Shown: one piece after another, positions 15,047 through 24,102 of the stretch
How positions within the stretch are numbered: position 1 is the first letter of the stretch
Layout of the letters: each line of letters begins with the position of its first letter
Assembly: GCA_049314535.1 (NCBI GenBank)
Contig: JBMOEX010000001.1
Span: forward strand, 1-64,000
Origin: LMEP-6097 sp049314535
GTDB lineage: Bacteria; Cyanobacteriota; Vampirovibrionia; LMEP-6097
Direction: 5' to 3'
Length of the DNA: 64,000 nucleotides
The notes under the pieces: generated by a model
The model's database searches: none
What the model saw: only the letters and a program-made list of their open reading frames with translations
Told to the model about the DNA's origin: nothing
Made by a program: the position numbers and the translations under genes

Positions 15047-16966
15047 ATGGTACTTAAAGTAAATTATCAGAAAATTATTAAGTCAAAAGCAAGTATATTT
15101 GTATCGATATTTTTTGTATCAATATTTTTTTTTAATTCGTTCTGTTTCGCTGCTGAGACTATTCAAGAGCCTGTTCAAGAGACCACTGCACATAAGGCGG
15201 GTGAAAACGCAGAAAATGGAGTTGTGCAGTGGTCTCTAAAGCATAAATTCTTAAAGCTTGATGCATTGCCTTCTAATAAGGCTCCTAAAGCTGATGATAA
15301 ATTTAATGTGATTTTAGAGGGCGTGTTGAGGTCAGACAGTGGCTTTCAAAAAGAAAGATTACGAGTTTTTCTAGATGATAGTTTAATTTCTAGTCCTGAA
15401 GATTTTATAATACAAACTTTAGCGAAGGATAATAGAGTTAGGTTTACTTTTGCCAAGAGTGATTTAACTTATAAAGCTAAAGCAGCTAATTTACTTAAGA
15501 TAAAGTTTTTAGACACAGAACTCGCGGGGAATATTTTAGCGGAGAGGGAAATACCTGTTTTTTTTAAACCTCGTGATACTTTTGAGACTAGTCCAGCCTT
15601 TGGTGGTTTTTTTGATACGCAGAAAATAGTATCTCTCAAAGTAGGGCTGTATGATGATGCTGCTTCGCAGCTCACTTCTATCGAATCATCTGAAATCTCT
15701 TCTAAGCTTAATAAACCTCTTAAAGTATCTTCAGATAAGAAGAAATTTCTATTAACTTTCGAGCATGATCCCCAGTATATTCAAGGTGAATCAGAGAGTA
15801 CTTTTAGTGAAAAAAACTCAGTACTCCTAAATAATTTAAAAATCTTTAGCACAGATGCTAATGGTAAGAGAACTAACGTGACTAGTAAATTTTCTTTTAA
15901 GTTGAAAGCTAATTCTACTCATAAGTTTGCTGATTTTTCGACTCTGATAACTCAATTTACCACTGTAGGATTGGCTTACCCTGATATTCAGATTTTAGAA
16001 TTTGTCGTAGATGTCGAAGATTATTTGAAAAAAATTAATGTCTTTTTCCCACAAGATGCACAAACTCGTTCTGAGAAAAGTATCAAGATAGGTGCTATTC
16101 AGATCCCTTTAAGTACAGTAAATATTAATAAAAATACTATAGTTTTTTATGAAGATACTACGGCTAATCAATTCAGTATGATTAGTGATCCCGTTATTTT
16201 AACTTCTTCTTATGCCACTGCTTTAAATTTAACGACCGTCTCTGCTTTTGCTTTTAATACTAAAGATATTGAGAACCACCCTCTAGCAGATTTAGCTAAC
16301 TTGAAGCTCAGCATAAATCCCGCTCAGAAAACCTCTCTAGATTTAGTTTATGAGTTAGATAATATAGTAGTTAATCCTTCTGAGGTTCAAATACCAGTTA
16401 AGTTAAAGCTGAATAAAACTAAGGGCTTCTTTGTTAAAAATAGGGATTTAATGAATTTTGGTGAGCTTAAGACACTAGATTTACCTTTTGCTTTAATCGT
16501 GAAAAACTCTCTGGGAGTGGATAATGATTTAAGGGGACGTTTTAATCAGGCTTTAATTTTTAAATTTATAGATAGTCCTCATTTTATAGATAAGGCTTCT
16601 GCGACAGTTAAGCTTAATAAGAATCCTTTAAACCCTTCTCTGGTACTGAAGTTTGATTATAATAACAGTGCAGATAGTTCTGTTGATGCGCTAGATCTGG
16701 TTATTAATCTTTTAGATGCTAACTCTAATAAAGTCGCTACTGCTAAATTTGAAAATTTTTCGACTCTTACTAAAAAAGCTAGTGGGATTTTTCAGAAAAC
16801 TCTAACTAATGCTGAGTTAGGTGAAGCCTTCTTTGCGAATATTTCTGCTGTTACGAAAGTACAGTTGGAGCTTCATAGAGATCAAGATTATTTAAATAGA
16901 CTCGCTTTAGACCCTGCTCAGTATCCTGTTTTGAATGAAGTAGATACTTTGTTGTTGATCTTATAG
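15047..16966 (+). CDS. Large exported protein of unknown function with in-frame repeat
   Basis: 639 residues. A basic N-terminus and hydrophobic stretch (ASIFVSIFFVSIFFFNSFCFAAE) form a clear signal peptide with AxA-type cleavage near residue 36. The remainder is beta-rich, Ser/Asn/Lys rich and without cysteine clusters, probably a periplasmic or surface protein. Immediately after the signal peptide, residues 44-63 (ETTAHKAGENAENGVVQWSL) are encoded by repeat copy E, so the mature N-terminus is largely repeat-derived. It starts 8 bp after the PhoX-like gene, likely the same operon. No enzymatic family recognised. Confidence 0.75.
   Translation: MVLKVNYQKIIKSKASIFVSIFFVSIFFFNSFCFAAETIQEPVQETTAHKAGENAENGVVQWSLKHKFLKLDALPSNKAPKADDKFNVILEGVLRSDSGFQKERLRVFLDDSLISSPEDFIIQTLAKDNRVRFTFAKSDLTYKAKAANLLKIKFLDTELAGNILAEREIPVFFKPRDTFETSPAFGGFFDTQKIVSLKVGLYDDAASQLTSIESSEISSKLNKPLKVSSDKKKFLLTFEHDPQYIQGESESTFSEKNSVLLNNLKIFSTDANGKRTNVTSKFSFKLKANSTHKFADFSTLITQFTTVGLAYPDIQILEFVVDVEDYLKKINVFFPQDAQTRSEKSIKIGAIQIPLSTVNINKNTIVFYEDTTANQFSMISDPVILTSSYATALNLTTVSAFAFNTKDIENHPLADLANLKLSINPAQKTSLDLVYELDNIVVNPSEVQIPVKLKLNKTKGFFVKNRDLMNFGELKTLDLPFALIVKNSLGVDNDLRGRFNQALIFKFIDSPHFIDKASATVKLNKNPLNPSLVLKFDYNNSADSSVDALDLVINLLDANSNKVATAKFENFSTLTKKASGIFQKTLTNAELGEAFFANISAVTKVQLELHRDQDYLNRLALDPAQYPVLNEVDTLLLIL
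15179..15236 (+). repeat. 58-bp in-frame palindromic element, type-1 arms (copy E)
   Basis: GAGACCACTGCAC at the left and GTGCAGTGGTCTC at the right are perfect inverted arms. The right half, including GAAAACGCAGAAAATGGAG, is identical to copy A. The middle of the 121-bp form is absent. Reads in frame with the exported protein as ETTAHKAGENAENGVVQWSL. If a 5-bp target duplication accompanied it, the added length is 63 bp or 21 codons; the flanks no longer match. Confidence 0.9.
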
Positions 16967-17266
16967 ATCTGTAAGTATTCTGAGAGATACCTCTGCAAGC
17001 TCTTCTTCACTCATGTGTTCAAACTCAACCCAAAGCTCTTCTATATCTTCTTTATAGTCTGCAAAGTCTTGATGTGCTGTAATGAACTTCTCGACTTTTC
17101 CATAAGTTCTAAAGAAAGTAATAGATCTATAAAGATCTAAGGCTAGGGATTGGTAGAGACTATAAGTCTCAACTTCTCGTGAAGAGAAGAAAGATAGCAC
17201 CAGTTCTTTTTGGGCTACTTCTGATGATGCAAATGAGTTTTTATCGAAATCGTTGAAATGATCCAT
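16961..17266 (-). CDS. Small hypothetical protein
   Basis: About 101 residues from ATG 17266 (MDHFNDFDKNSFASSEVAQKE). Acidic and aromatic, mostly helical in appearance (KEDIEELWVEFEHMSEEELAEVSLRILTDL), with no signal or membrane segment. Not recognised. Its 3' end overlaps the convergent exported-protein gene by 6 bp. Upstream in-frame codons to 17296 are hydrophobic (LIYKCFSLL) and were excluded. The compositional bias and lack of an alternative gene in this gap support it as real. Confidence 0.6.
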   Translation of the reverse strand: MDHFNDFDKNSFASSEVAQKELVLSFFSSREVETYSLYQSLALDLYRSITFFRTYGKVEKFITAHQDFADYKEDIEELWVEFEHMSEEELAEVSLRILTDL

Positions 17267-17369
17267 AAGCAGAGAAAAACATTTGTAGATTAACACCTAG
17301 TTAAGGCTGAAGGGAATTAAAACTTATTTTTCATTATTTTTAACTATGAATGAGGTCATTCCACTAAGT

Positions 17370-17375
17370 TATACT
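17370..17375 (+). promoter_or_regulatory. -10 box of ribBA
   Basis: TATACT at 17370-17375 places transcription start near 17382, two bases before the ATG at 17384. No convincing -35 and no Shine-Dalgarno. No FMN riboswitch-like structure was seen upstream. Confidence 0.4.
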
Positions 17376-17383
17376 TAAGTCTA

Positions 17384-18607
17384 ATGACCTCATCAGATTT
17401 TGATACCGTAGAATCAGCTATAGAAGATATTCGTAACGGAAAGATGATTATTGTTGCAGATGACGATAATCGTGAAAATGAAGGTGATTTAATCTGCGCA
17501 GCAGAGAAGGTAAGCCCAGAGATTATTAATTTTATGAGCAAGCATGCTCGTGGTTTGATTTGTTTAACTTTAGATTCAGAGACTGTAAAGAAGCTCAATC
17601 TAGATGACATGGTAAGGGAAAATACCGATGCTAATAAAACAGCTTTTACCATTAGCATTGATGCTGATCCACGTTTTGGGGTGACTACTGGTATAAGTGC
17701 TTTTGATCGAGCAAAGACTATAGAAGTAGCTTTAGCTAATGACGTAGTCGCCAGTGATCTGAGAAGACCTGGACATATCTTTCCTCTTAAGTCCGTGGAG
17801 GGTGGTGTTTTGAAGAGGGTCGGTCATACTGAGGCTTCAGTGGATCTTGCTCGCTTAGCTGGTCTTAAACCATCTGGAGTTATCTGTGAAATTCTTAAAG
17901 ATAATGGTGAGATGGCTAGGCGTGATGATCTTTTTAAGTATGCTAAAGAGTTTGGGCTGAAATTCATTACTATAGCTGATTTGGTGGCTTATAGACTTAA
18001 GAAAGAACGTTTTGTGCATCGTATTGTAGATGTAGCTCTGCCAAATAAGTATTCCGAAGATTTTAGAATATATGGTTATAAAGATTCTCTTTCGGATAAA
18101 GAGCATGTAGCTTTAGTTTTAGGTGATTTAGAGAAAGCTGTTGAAGATTCTAAGCCAGTTTTAGTTAGGGTGCACAGTGAATGCTTAACTGGAGATTTAT
18201 TTGGTAGTTTGCGCTGTGATTGTGGAACCCAGTTAGATGGAGCGATTAAACAGATTCGTGAAGCAGGTTTGGGCGTTTTAGTATATTTAAGGCAGGAAGG
18301 TAGGGGCATTGGTCTTTTAAATAAATTAAAGGCATATGAATTGCAGGATGAAGGTCACGACACGGTTTCAGCTAATTTACAGTTGGGTTTCCCTGCTGAT
18401 TTAAGGACTTTTGGTGTAGGAGCACAGATACTTTCCGATTTAGGACTTAAGGAAATTAAACTGCTTACTAATAATCCGAAGAAGATTTATGGGATAGAGG
18501 GATATGGTCTGAAAATCACAGAGAGGGTTCCACTGCATTATGAAGCATGTAAGCATAATGAAAAATACTTAGAGACTAAGAGAAACAAGTTAGGTCATTT
18601 ATTTTAA
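17384..18607 (+). CDS. ribBA: Bifunctional DHBP synthase / GTP cyclohydrolase II
   Basis: Supplies both precursors of riboflavin: 3,4-dihydroxy-2-butanone 4-phosphate from ribulose 5-phosphate, and the pyrimidine from GTP. The N-terminal RibB domain (1-200) has DDDNRENEGDLICAAE, HTEASVDLARLAGL and GVICEI. The C-terminal RibA domain has VRVHSECLTGDLFGSLRCDCGTQL with the zinc cysteines, YLRQEGRGIGL, and LTNNPKKI. Length 407 is typical of the fused enzyme. Its TAA overlaps the ATG of mutL (TAATG), so the two are translationally coupled. Confidence 0.95.
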   Translation: MTSSDFDTVESAIEDIRNGKMIIVADDDNRENEGDLICAAEKVSPEIINFMSKHARGLICLTLDSETVKKLNLDDMVRENTDANKTAFTISIDADPRFGVTTGISAFDRAKTIEVALANDVVASDLRRPGHIFPLKSVEGGVLKRVGHTEASVDLARLAGLKPSGVICEILKDNGEMARRDDLFKYAKEFGLKFITIADLVAYRLKKERFVHRIVDVALPNKYSEDFRIYGYKDSLSDKEHVALVLGDLEKAVEDSKPVLVRVHSECLTGDLFGSLRCDCGTQLDGAIKQIREAGLGVLVYLRQEGRGIGLLNKLKAYELQDEGHDTVSANLQLGFPADLRTFGVGAQILSDLGLKEIKLLTNNPKKIYGIEGYGLKITERVPLHYEACKHNEKYLETKRNKLGHLF

Positions 18608-20667
18608 TGCCGATAAGAATACTATCTGATTTGATTGCTAATCAAATTGCTGCAGGTGAAGTAGTAGAAGGGGCTTTATCTGTTGTTAAAGAATTAGTCG
18701 AAAACAGTATAGATGCTGGAGCTAATTCGATTGCGGTGGAGCTTAGTAAACAGCTTAGATACATTAAAGTTTCGGATAATGGTTCTGGTATTCCAGTAAA
18801 TGAATTACCTTTAGCTTTCACTCGGCATGCGACTAGTAAGATTACAGAAATAGAGGATTTATTTTCTATAGACTCTAATGGCTTTAGAGGAGAGGCTTTA
18901 GCGAGTATAGCTTCTGTAAGTAGAGTTACCTGTATTAGTAAAACTAGATCTGAAGCTGATGCTACAAAATTTTATATAGATGCTGATAGAGAAGAAGTAT
19001 CCTCTGTGGGTGCTGGAGTCGGTACTAGTATAGAGGTAGATGAGCTTTTTTATAATACTCCAGCTCGTTTGAAGTTTATGAAGTCTGTGGTAAAAGAGAA
19101 GCAGAATATTATAGATCTGTTAAAAGCCTTTTCTATATTCAATCCTAATGTTTCTTTTGAACTTTTAATTGATGGAAAAACTCAGTTTAAGGTTTTAAAA
19201 GATCAGCCTTTTAAAGTTACAGCACGTGAATTATTTGGCAAATCTGTATTTGAGCATTTAATTAATTTCGAATATAATACTGGAGCGATTAAAGTTTCAG
19301 GCTATTTATCAGCTCCAGAGCTGAATCGTAGCGACAAGCGATATTATTTTACTGCGGTAAATAAGCGTATTATTAAATGTAATACGATAAGATCTGCTGT
19401 GGATAGGGTTTATAAAGATTTATTACCTGTAAAGAAATATCCTATTATCATTATTAATTTAGAGCTGCCGAGCTCAGACGTCGACGTTAATGTACATCCG
19501 CGTAAACAAGAAGTTAAATACTTACACGCTAATGAAGTTTATAGAACTTTAATCACTGCAATTTCTACTGATTTATCTGAGTATTTTTATAAATGTTCAG
19601 AATATAAACAGTTAGAGATTTTCAATCCAGTACTAGCAGATTTAGAACCTCATGCTGATTCGGATCTTAGTGGTGAGGAGCGTCCTAGCCTTTTTTCTGA
19701 AAGAGAATATACACCTTCAATACTGAGGAGGACGAATGACCGCAGTGTAATTTCCAGCGATGCCGAGCCTGCAACATCAATTGAAGATTGCGAGCAGTCC
19801 CCTTTGGAGACTGGGGTGAGTGAAAGTGGCATCATGCATCAGTCTCGCTGTGACAGTGATAAAACTTTATCTTTCCTTACAAGGTTCCCATCTATTGAGG
19901 TGAATTTTATAGAAGGAGATCTTTCTGATTACCTTGAGGGTATTAGCTTTGATGAGCGAGAAGAGAGTTTTAAAATCTTCAGTGCTAATGCTGATCAGTC
20001 TTTTGGGTTTTTAGTAACAGGTAAATTATTTCCAGTCGATGAAAGTATACAGGATTTATATTTAGACTCTTTAGAAGTATTTACGAAGAAGCTGTTAGAG
20101 ACTAAATCTGAAGATAATTTACTGTATGCTGAATCTAATTCTTTAAAGGAGTTAGCCATAATGACGGGAGGTACTTCTTTAGATAAACAAGCTGCAACTA
20201 AACTACTTTCTAAAAAGAAACCAGCGACTAAACTTTCAAGACCTAGTATAAAACCTCCTTTAGGACAGCTTGAAGAGATTTGGGCTAGAGATAATTATTC
20301 ATGTGTATACTGTGCTAAAGCACTTATTCATCCTAAGGTGGTGAAGCAGGCTTTACTTAGAGCTGAATCTGAGTCAATCTCTTGGCTGAATGCACGCAAT
20401 GAAAAAATTAGCGAGCATTTGATTGAAGCACATAAAGCTTCCTTTGATCATCATTTGCCAGCTTCTAAATTTGCGGTCTTGAATTTAGACTCTCGTAATC
20501 TTTTTGCTACTTGCAGGGAATGTAATCAGAGAAAATCTGCAAGTTTAGCTAGTAAAACTTGGACACCACGGCAAGTAAATTCTTGGGCTAATTTTTCAAT
20601 TAATAATCCCTTAGAGCTAGCTGGAGTAAAATTTATATCAGCGTTAGAGGCGATTTATGATAATTAA
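18607..20667 (+). CDS. mutL: MutL mismatch-repair ATPase with an HNH-type domain in place of the usual C-terminus
   Basis: The N-terminal 330 residues are canonical MutL: ANQIAAGEVVEGALSVVKEL, ENSIDAGA, VSDNGSGI, TSKI, GFRGEALASIASV, NTPARLKF and DVNVHPRKQEVKY. A variable linker follows, containing in-frame repeat copy G (LRRTNDR at about 373-379). The normal dimerisation/endonuclease domain, with its DQHAxxER motif, is absent. Instead the end carries an HNH-type zinc nuclease signature: CVYC (566-569), FDHHLPASK (614-616) and CRECNQRK (636-639). The protein is thus a MutL ATPase joined to a different nuclease fold. The gene is coupled to ribBA by TAATG and overlaps the next gene by 11 bp. 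Confidence 0.9.
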   Translation: MPIRILSDLIANQIAAGEVVEGALSVVKELVENSIDAGANSIAVELSKQLRYIKVSDNGSGIPVNELPLAFTRHATSKITEIEDLFSIDSNGFRGEALASIASVSRVTCISKTRSEADATKFYIDADREEVSSVGAGVGTSIEVDELFYNTPARLKFMKSVVKEKQNIIDLLKAFSIFNPNVSFELLIDGKTQFKVLKDQPFKVTARELFGKSVFEHLINFEYNTGAIKVSGYLSAPELNRSDKRYYFTAVNKRIIKCNTIRSAVDRVYKDLLPVKKYPIIIINLELPSSDVDVNVHPRKQEVKYLHANEVYRTLITAISTDLSEYFYKCSEYKQLEIFNPVLADLEPHADSDLSGEERPSLFSEREYTPSILRRTNDRSVISSDAEPATSIEDCEQSPLETGVSESGIMHQSRCDSDKTLSFLTRFPSIEVNFIEGDLSDYLEGISFDEREESFKIFSANADQSFGFLVTGKLFPVDESIQDLYLDSLEVFTKKLLETKSEDNLLYAESNSLKELAIMTGGTSLDKQAATKLLSKKKPATKLSRPSIKPPLGQLEEIWARDNYSCVYCAKALIHPKVVKQALLRAESESISWLNARNEKISEHLIEAHKASFDHHLPASKFAVLNLDSRNLFATCRECNQRKSASLASKTWTPRQVNSWANFSINNPLELAGVKFISALEAIYDN
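19723..19846 (+). repeat. Degenerate palindromic element in the MutL linker (copy G)
   Basis: 19723-19749 is identical over 27 bases to the core of copy A (CTGAGGAGGACGAATGACCG...), giving LRRTNDRSV in frame. The right end GAAAGTGGCATCATGCATCAGTCTC (19822-19846) resembles the repeat end and gives SESGIMHQS, parallel to AENGVVQWS. GAGACTG at 19807 and CAGTCTC at 19840 form inverted ends of a smaller palindrome. The left arm has decayed. Confidence 0.75.
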
Positions 20668-23600
20668 GCTAATAGCCTATCTTTGTTTTTTTTTAAGTGG
20701 CTTTGCTGCACTGGTACATGAGCTTTCTTGGTCACGTATTTTAAAGCAGGTTTTTATTTCTGAATCACTAAGCACGGCTTTAGTTTTAATAATTTTTTTT
20801 GGTGGCATCGCTATAGGTTCTTATTTAGCTGCAGCTTTAAGTAAATTCTTTTATCCAGCTAAGAGTTCCTATGCCTCTTTGTTTATTTTTAGTATTTTAA
20901 ATTTAGTTTTAGCTTTTTTAACTTATTTAACTGGTAATTTCTTTAATCCAGAGCATTTATTTTCTTCATTAATGTTAGCCCCTATTTCCATACTCTTGGG
21001 TAGCTTATTTCCATTATTGAGTAATTTCTATGTTGCGTATCGTGAAAATAATACTGAGAAATCTAATACAGTCTCCAAAGTATATTTTGTGAATACCTTT
21101 GCTGGATTGCTTGCTATTTTTTTTGTGATTTTCTTTGCTTTTAAACAGCTTGGTTTAAAGCTTACCCTGCATAATCTTGCGATTCTACATCTTTCTATAT
21201 TTATTCTAAGCTTTTTGCCATCTCTATTTAATATCAAGGCTGTAGTCGTTGAGATTTTTGAGTCGATTAAAATATTTACTTTAAATCTTAGTTTACATAG
21301 TCCTAAAAATCAATTATCAAAAGCTTTCGATGACGATAATGTAGAAGATGAAACTCTTTTGAATATTGAGACTCAAGGATCTAAGGTATTGCTGTGGCTT
21401 AGCTTTGCCTTTGGTTTTATTTTATTGGGGCTTGAGCTTGTCTGGATGAGAGCTTTTAGTCTTATTCTAGCTAGTTCAGTTTACTCTTTTGCTATGGTTC
21501 TTGCGGCAGTTATATTTGGTCTTGCTTTAGGAACTTTTATATTCTACTTAGTAGCTAAACCTCTTAAACTCAGTCAGGGAAATAGTTTTGAAGATGATAT
21601 TGAGCATATTAATTGGCTTGTGTTGCTTTTGGCAGCCTTAATTTTCATCAGTTCATTTAGCTTTAAATCCCTTACAGGTACTTATTTATATTTAATAGAT
21701 TCGGTGGGATTTTTATTGAATGATTTTCATCGAGAGGATTTATATAAAACTGCTTTGAGTTTTATGAAATTTATACTAGCTGGTATAGTTGTGGTGCCAG
21801 TTTCTGCGACTATAGCTTTTGCTAGTACCTATTTATTACAGATATTTACCTACAGTGATTATCTGAACGATAGATATAGAGTGCTTAATGCAGGTGCTAA
21901 TATCGGTAAAGTTTTTTCTATTAATACTCTTGGTGGTATTCTTGGTTCTTTTGTTACAGTTTTCTTTTTTATTCCTTCGCTAGATGGTGGTCTTAATCAG
22001 TGTTTCCTGATATTTAATTTAATAGCTTTACTTACTTTAGCGATTACTCTTAGTTTTTCTAAAGAGAAACAGTATTTTTTATTTTTTATTGCAGCTTTGT
22101 GTTTCATAGCTTTGATTCTTTTAAAGCCGAATTTTATTACAGCTAGAACAGCTAGTGGAGCAGAGCTCTATTATGCATTAAAGTACAGAGGTGAGCAAGG
22201 ATATTATGTAGATGACACTCAGGAAGAGGTTTTGTTTCATCAAGATGGGCTCTATTCTACAGTAACCGTTATTAAAGATAGTTTCGCTAATACTATTTAT
22301 TTGAAAAATAATGCAAAAGTTGAAGCTGGTATCCCAATTGAGGATGAGATATTCTCAGCAGCTGATATGCAAACGCAAGTTTTACTAGGTGTCGCTCCTA
22401 AGTATTTTAAAGATGAGTTTAATAATATTTTACTTATTGGAATGGGCTCTGGGATTACTTTAGACTCACTTGCGATGATTAGTGGTGATGCTAAACTATG
22501 CGTGGCGGAGATAGAGGATCTAGTCTTTAAGGCGGCTGATAAATTCTTTTCTCAGGCTTGGCAAGCTATTCCAGATAAGAAAATTACTAGATATAGGGGT
22601 AATGCTCGCTCGCTGATTAAATCATCTAAAGAAAAATATGATTTAATCGTTTCACAGCCTTCTGATCCTTGGCTATCAGCAGATATGTTTACTGATGAAT
22701 TCTGGAAATTAGCTCATAGTAAGCTTTCTAAAGATGGAATTTTTGTCCAGTGGTTGCAGCTTTATTCTTTAGAGCCTAAGTATCTTTTACTGACTTTAAA
22801 TACCCTGAAGCATAATTTTAAACATTTACTAGTAATTCATCCGCCACGTACTGCTGAAATTATAATACTTGCTAGTGATAAGGATTTTCGCTTTAGAGAT
22901 TTTAATGTAGATAAATATCCTTATTTGAAAACCAGTCTGAATCGAGTTTCTATACATAATTCAGCAGACTTTATGGCAAATATTATGCTTGCACCGAAAG
23001 ATGTGAAAAATTTATTAGTAGTTGAAGTTCCTCGCCTGGATTTGCCTGCACCGATGTTGAATAATTCTAATAATTCTTTACTTGAGTTTCATACAGCTGA
23101 AAATTTTTATAAGTTTTCAGAAACTATTAATCAAAATTTACAGGCATTAACATCTTATGTATCTTTCGAACATATTTTATCTTTAGCTAAATATAATTCT
23201 GAGTCTGAGAAAATAGCTTTAGTTCAGGCTTTAAGAGCTAATTACCAAAAGAGTTTATCAGGCCAGTCTTTAAAAACACGGGCTTCTTTTTATAAGAATA
23301 AGCTTTATACACAGTCTTTAAGTTCTGGGACTATTCCCTTGCTAAGTGAGGAGGATGAACTGGAAGATACTTTGGTTTTAAAAACTGCTTCAGAGGCTGA
23401 TGCTGAGTATAAATTAAAAGAGGATCAGTTAATAAAAGAAAAATTATTAAAGGAAGAGGCTTTGAAAAAGCAGTTGGAGATTGATTCTAATTTATCGGAA
23501 GAAGAGAAGAAAAAAAGAAAAGAGCTTGAGGCAGAGGAAGATATAGAAGTTCAAGATATTGAAATAGTGCATAAACCACTAAATATTTCATCTGCTGATG

Positions 23601-23998
23601 AAAAGAACTATAAGAGTCTTTTAGGGATTGGGGTTAAGAATTTCGAGCAGGGTTTTTATGACGATGCTGAAAAGAATTTTAGAACCGCATTGAAAATAGA
23701 TCCTAATTTGGATCAAGCTTATTTATATTTAGCTCAGATAAAGCTTTTAATGAAGGATGATAACAAGTTTCTGGAATATATAAATTATTGCCTCAGAATA
23801 AATCCTTTTAACGTAAAAGCTCTGTATCTAGCTGCTGATTATAATTACAGCTTTGCATCATTAGCTAAGGCGACTTTTTATGTAGATAGATTATTCATGG
23901 ATACTGACTATAAAACTAAACTAACGGCTGATGAGATAAATAAACTCATGAAGATTAGGAAGAAGCTAGCAGAGATTTTAGAGAAAAATCACCCTTAG
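20657..23998 (+). CDS. Membrane-bound spermidine synthase-like protein with TPR tail
   Basis: 1113 residues in three parts. Residues 1-500 contain about a dozen hydrophobic helices (fused MFS/spermidine-synthase type). Residues about 585-720 are a Rossmann methyltransferase/aminopropyltransferase-like fold: NNILLIGMGSGITLDS, VAEIEDLVFKAADKF, DLIVSQPSDPWLSADMFT. The tail has a charged coil (KEEALKKQLEIDSNLSEEEKKKRKELEAEED) and then TPR-like repeats (GFYDDAEKNFRTALKIDPNL). Family members are annotated as spermidine synthase, but the true substrate is unproven. It overlaps mutL by 11 bp. Its stop codon abuts repeat copy F. Confidence 0.8.
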   Translation: MIIKLIAYLCFFLSGFAALVHELSWSRILKQVFISESLSTALVLIIFFGGIAIGSYLAAALSKFFYPAKSSYASLFIFSILNLVLAFLTYLTGNFFNPEHLFSSLMLAPISILLGSLFPLLSNFYVAYRENNTEKSNTVSKVYFVNTFAGLLAIFFVIFFAFKQLGLKLTLHNLAILHLSIFILSFLPSLFNIKAVVVEIFESIKIFTLNLSLHSPKNQLSKAFDDDNVEDETLLNIETQGSKVLLWLSFAFGFILLGLELVWMRAFSLILASSVYSFAMVLAAVIFGLALGTFIFYLVAKPLKLSQGNSFEDDIEHINWLVLLLAALIFISSFSFKSLTGTYLYLIDSVGFLLNDFHREDLYKTALSFMKFILAGIVVVPVSATIAFASTYLLQIFTYSDYLNDRYRVLNAGANIGKVFSINTLGGILGSFVTVFFFIPSLDGGLNQCFLIFNLIALLTLAITLSFSKEKQYFLFFIAALCFIALILLKPNFITARTASGAELYYALKYRGEQGYYVDDTQEEVLFHQDGLYSTVTVIKDSFANTIYLKNNAKVEAGIPIEDEIFSAADMQTQVLLGVAPKYFKDEFNNILLIGMGSGITLDSLAMISGDAKLCVAEIEDLVFKAADKFFSQAWQAIPDKKITRYRGNARSLIKSSKEKYDLIVSQPSDPWLSADMFTDEFWKLAHSKLSKDGIFVQWLQLYSLEPKYLLLTLNTLKHNFKHLLVIHPPRTAEIIILASDKDFRFRDFNVDKYPYLKTSLNRVSIHNSADFMANIMLAPKDVKNLLVVEVPRLDLPAPMLNNSNNSLLEFHTAENFYKFSETINQNLQALTSYVSFEHILSLAKYNSESEKIALVQALRANYQKSLSGQSLKTRASFYKNKLYTQSLSSGTIPLLSEEDELEDTLVLKTASEADAEYKLKEDQLIKEKLLKEEALKKQLEIDSNLSEEEKKKRKELEAEEDIEVQDIEIVHKPLNISSADEKNYKSLLGIGVKNFEQGFYDDAEKNFRTALKIDPNLDQAYLYLAQIKLLMKDDNKFLEYINYCLRINPFNVKALYLAADYNYSFASLAKATFYVDRLFMDTDYKTKLTADEINKLMKIRKKLAEILEKNHP

Positions 23999-24047
23999 AG
24001 ACCACTGCACAACTCCATTTTCTGCGTTTTCGTTGTGCAGCGGTCTC
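23998..24047 (-). repeat. 50-bp palindromic element between convergent genes (copy F), likely terminator
   Basis: GAGACCACTGCACAAC and GTTGTGCAGCGGTCTC pair at 15 of 16 positions around a loop containing TCCATTTTCTGCGTTTTC, the complement of the repeat core. It begins at the last base of the spermidine-synthase-like stop codon and lies before the convergent clpC end. The hairpin probably serves as a bidirectional terminator. Confidence 0.85.
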
Positions 24048-24051
24048 TCAT

Positions 24052-24094
24052 GCACAACGTGCAGTTTCTGCGTTTTCGTTTTCTGCGTTTTGAT
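24052..24094. repeat. Scrambled repeat fragments next to copy F
   Basis: GCACAACGTGCAGTTTC (24052-24068) equals bases 37-53 of copy A, followed by two tandem TTTTCTGCG-type units (complement of CGCAGAAAA). It looks like pieces of a second element rearranged or partly duplicated. Confidence 0.6.
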
Positions 24095-24102
24095 CGGAGC
24101 TT

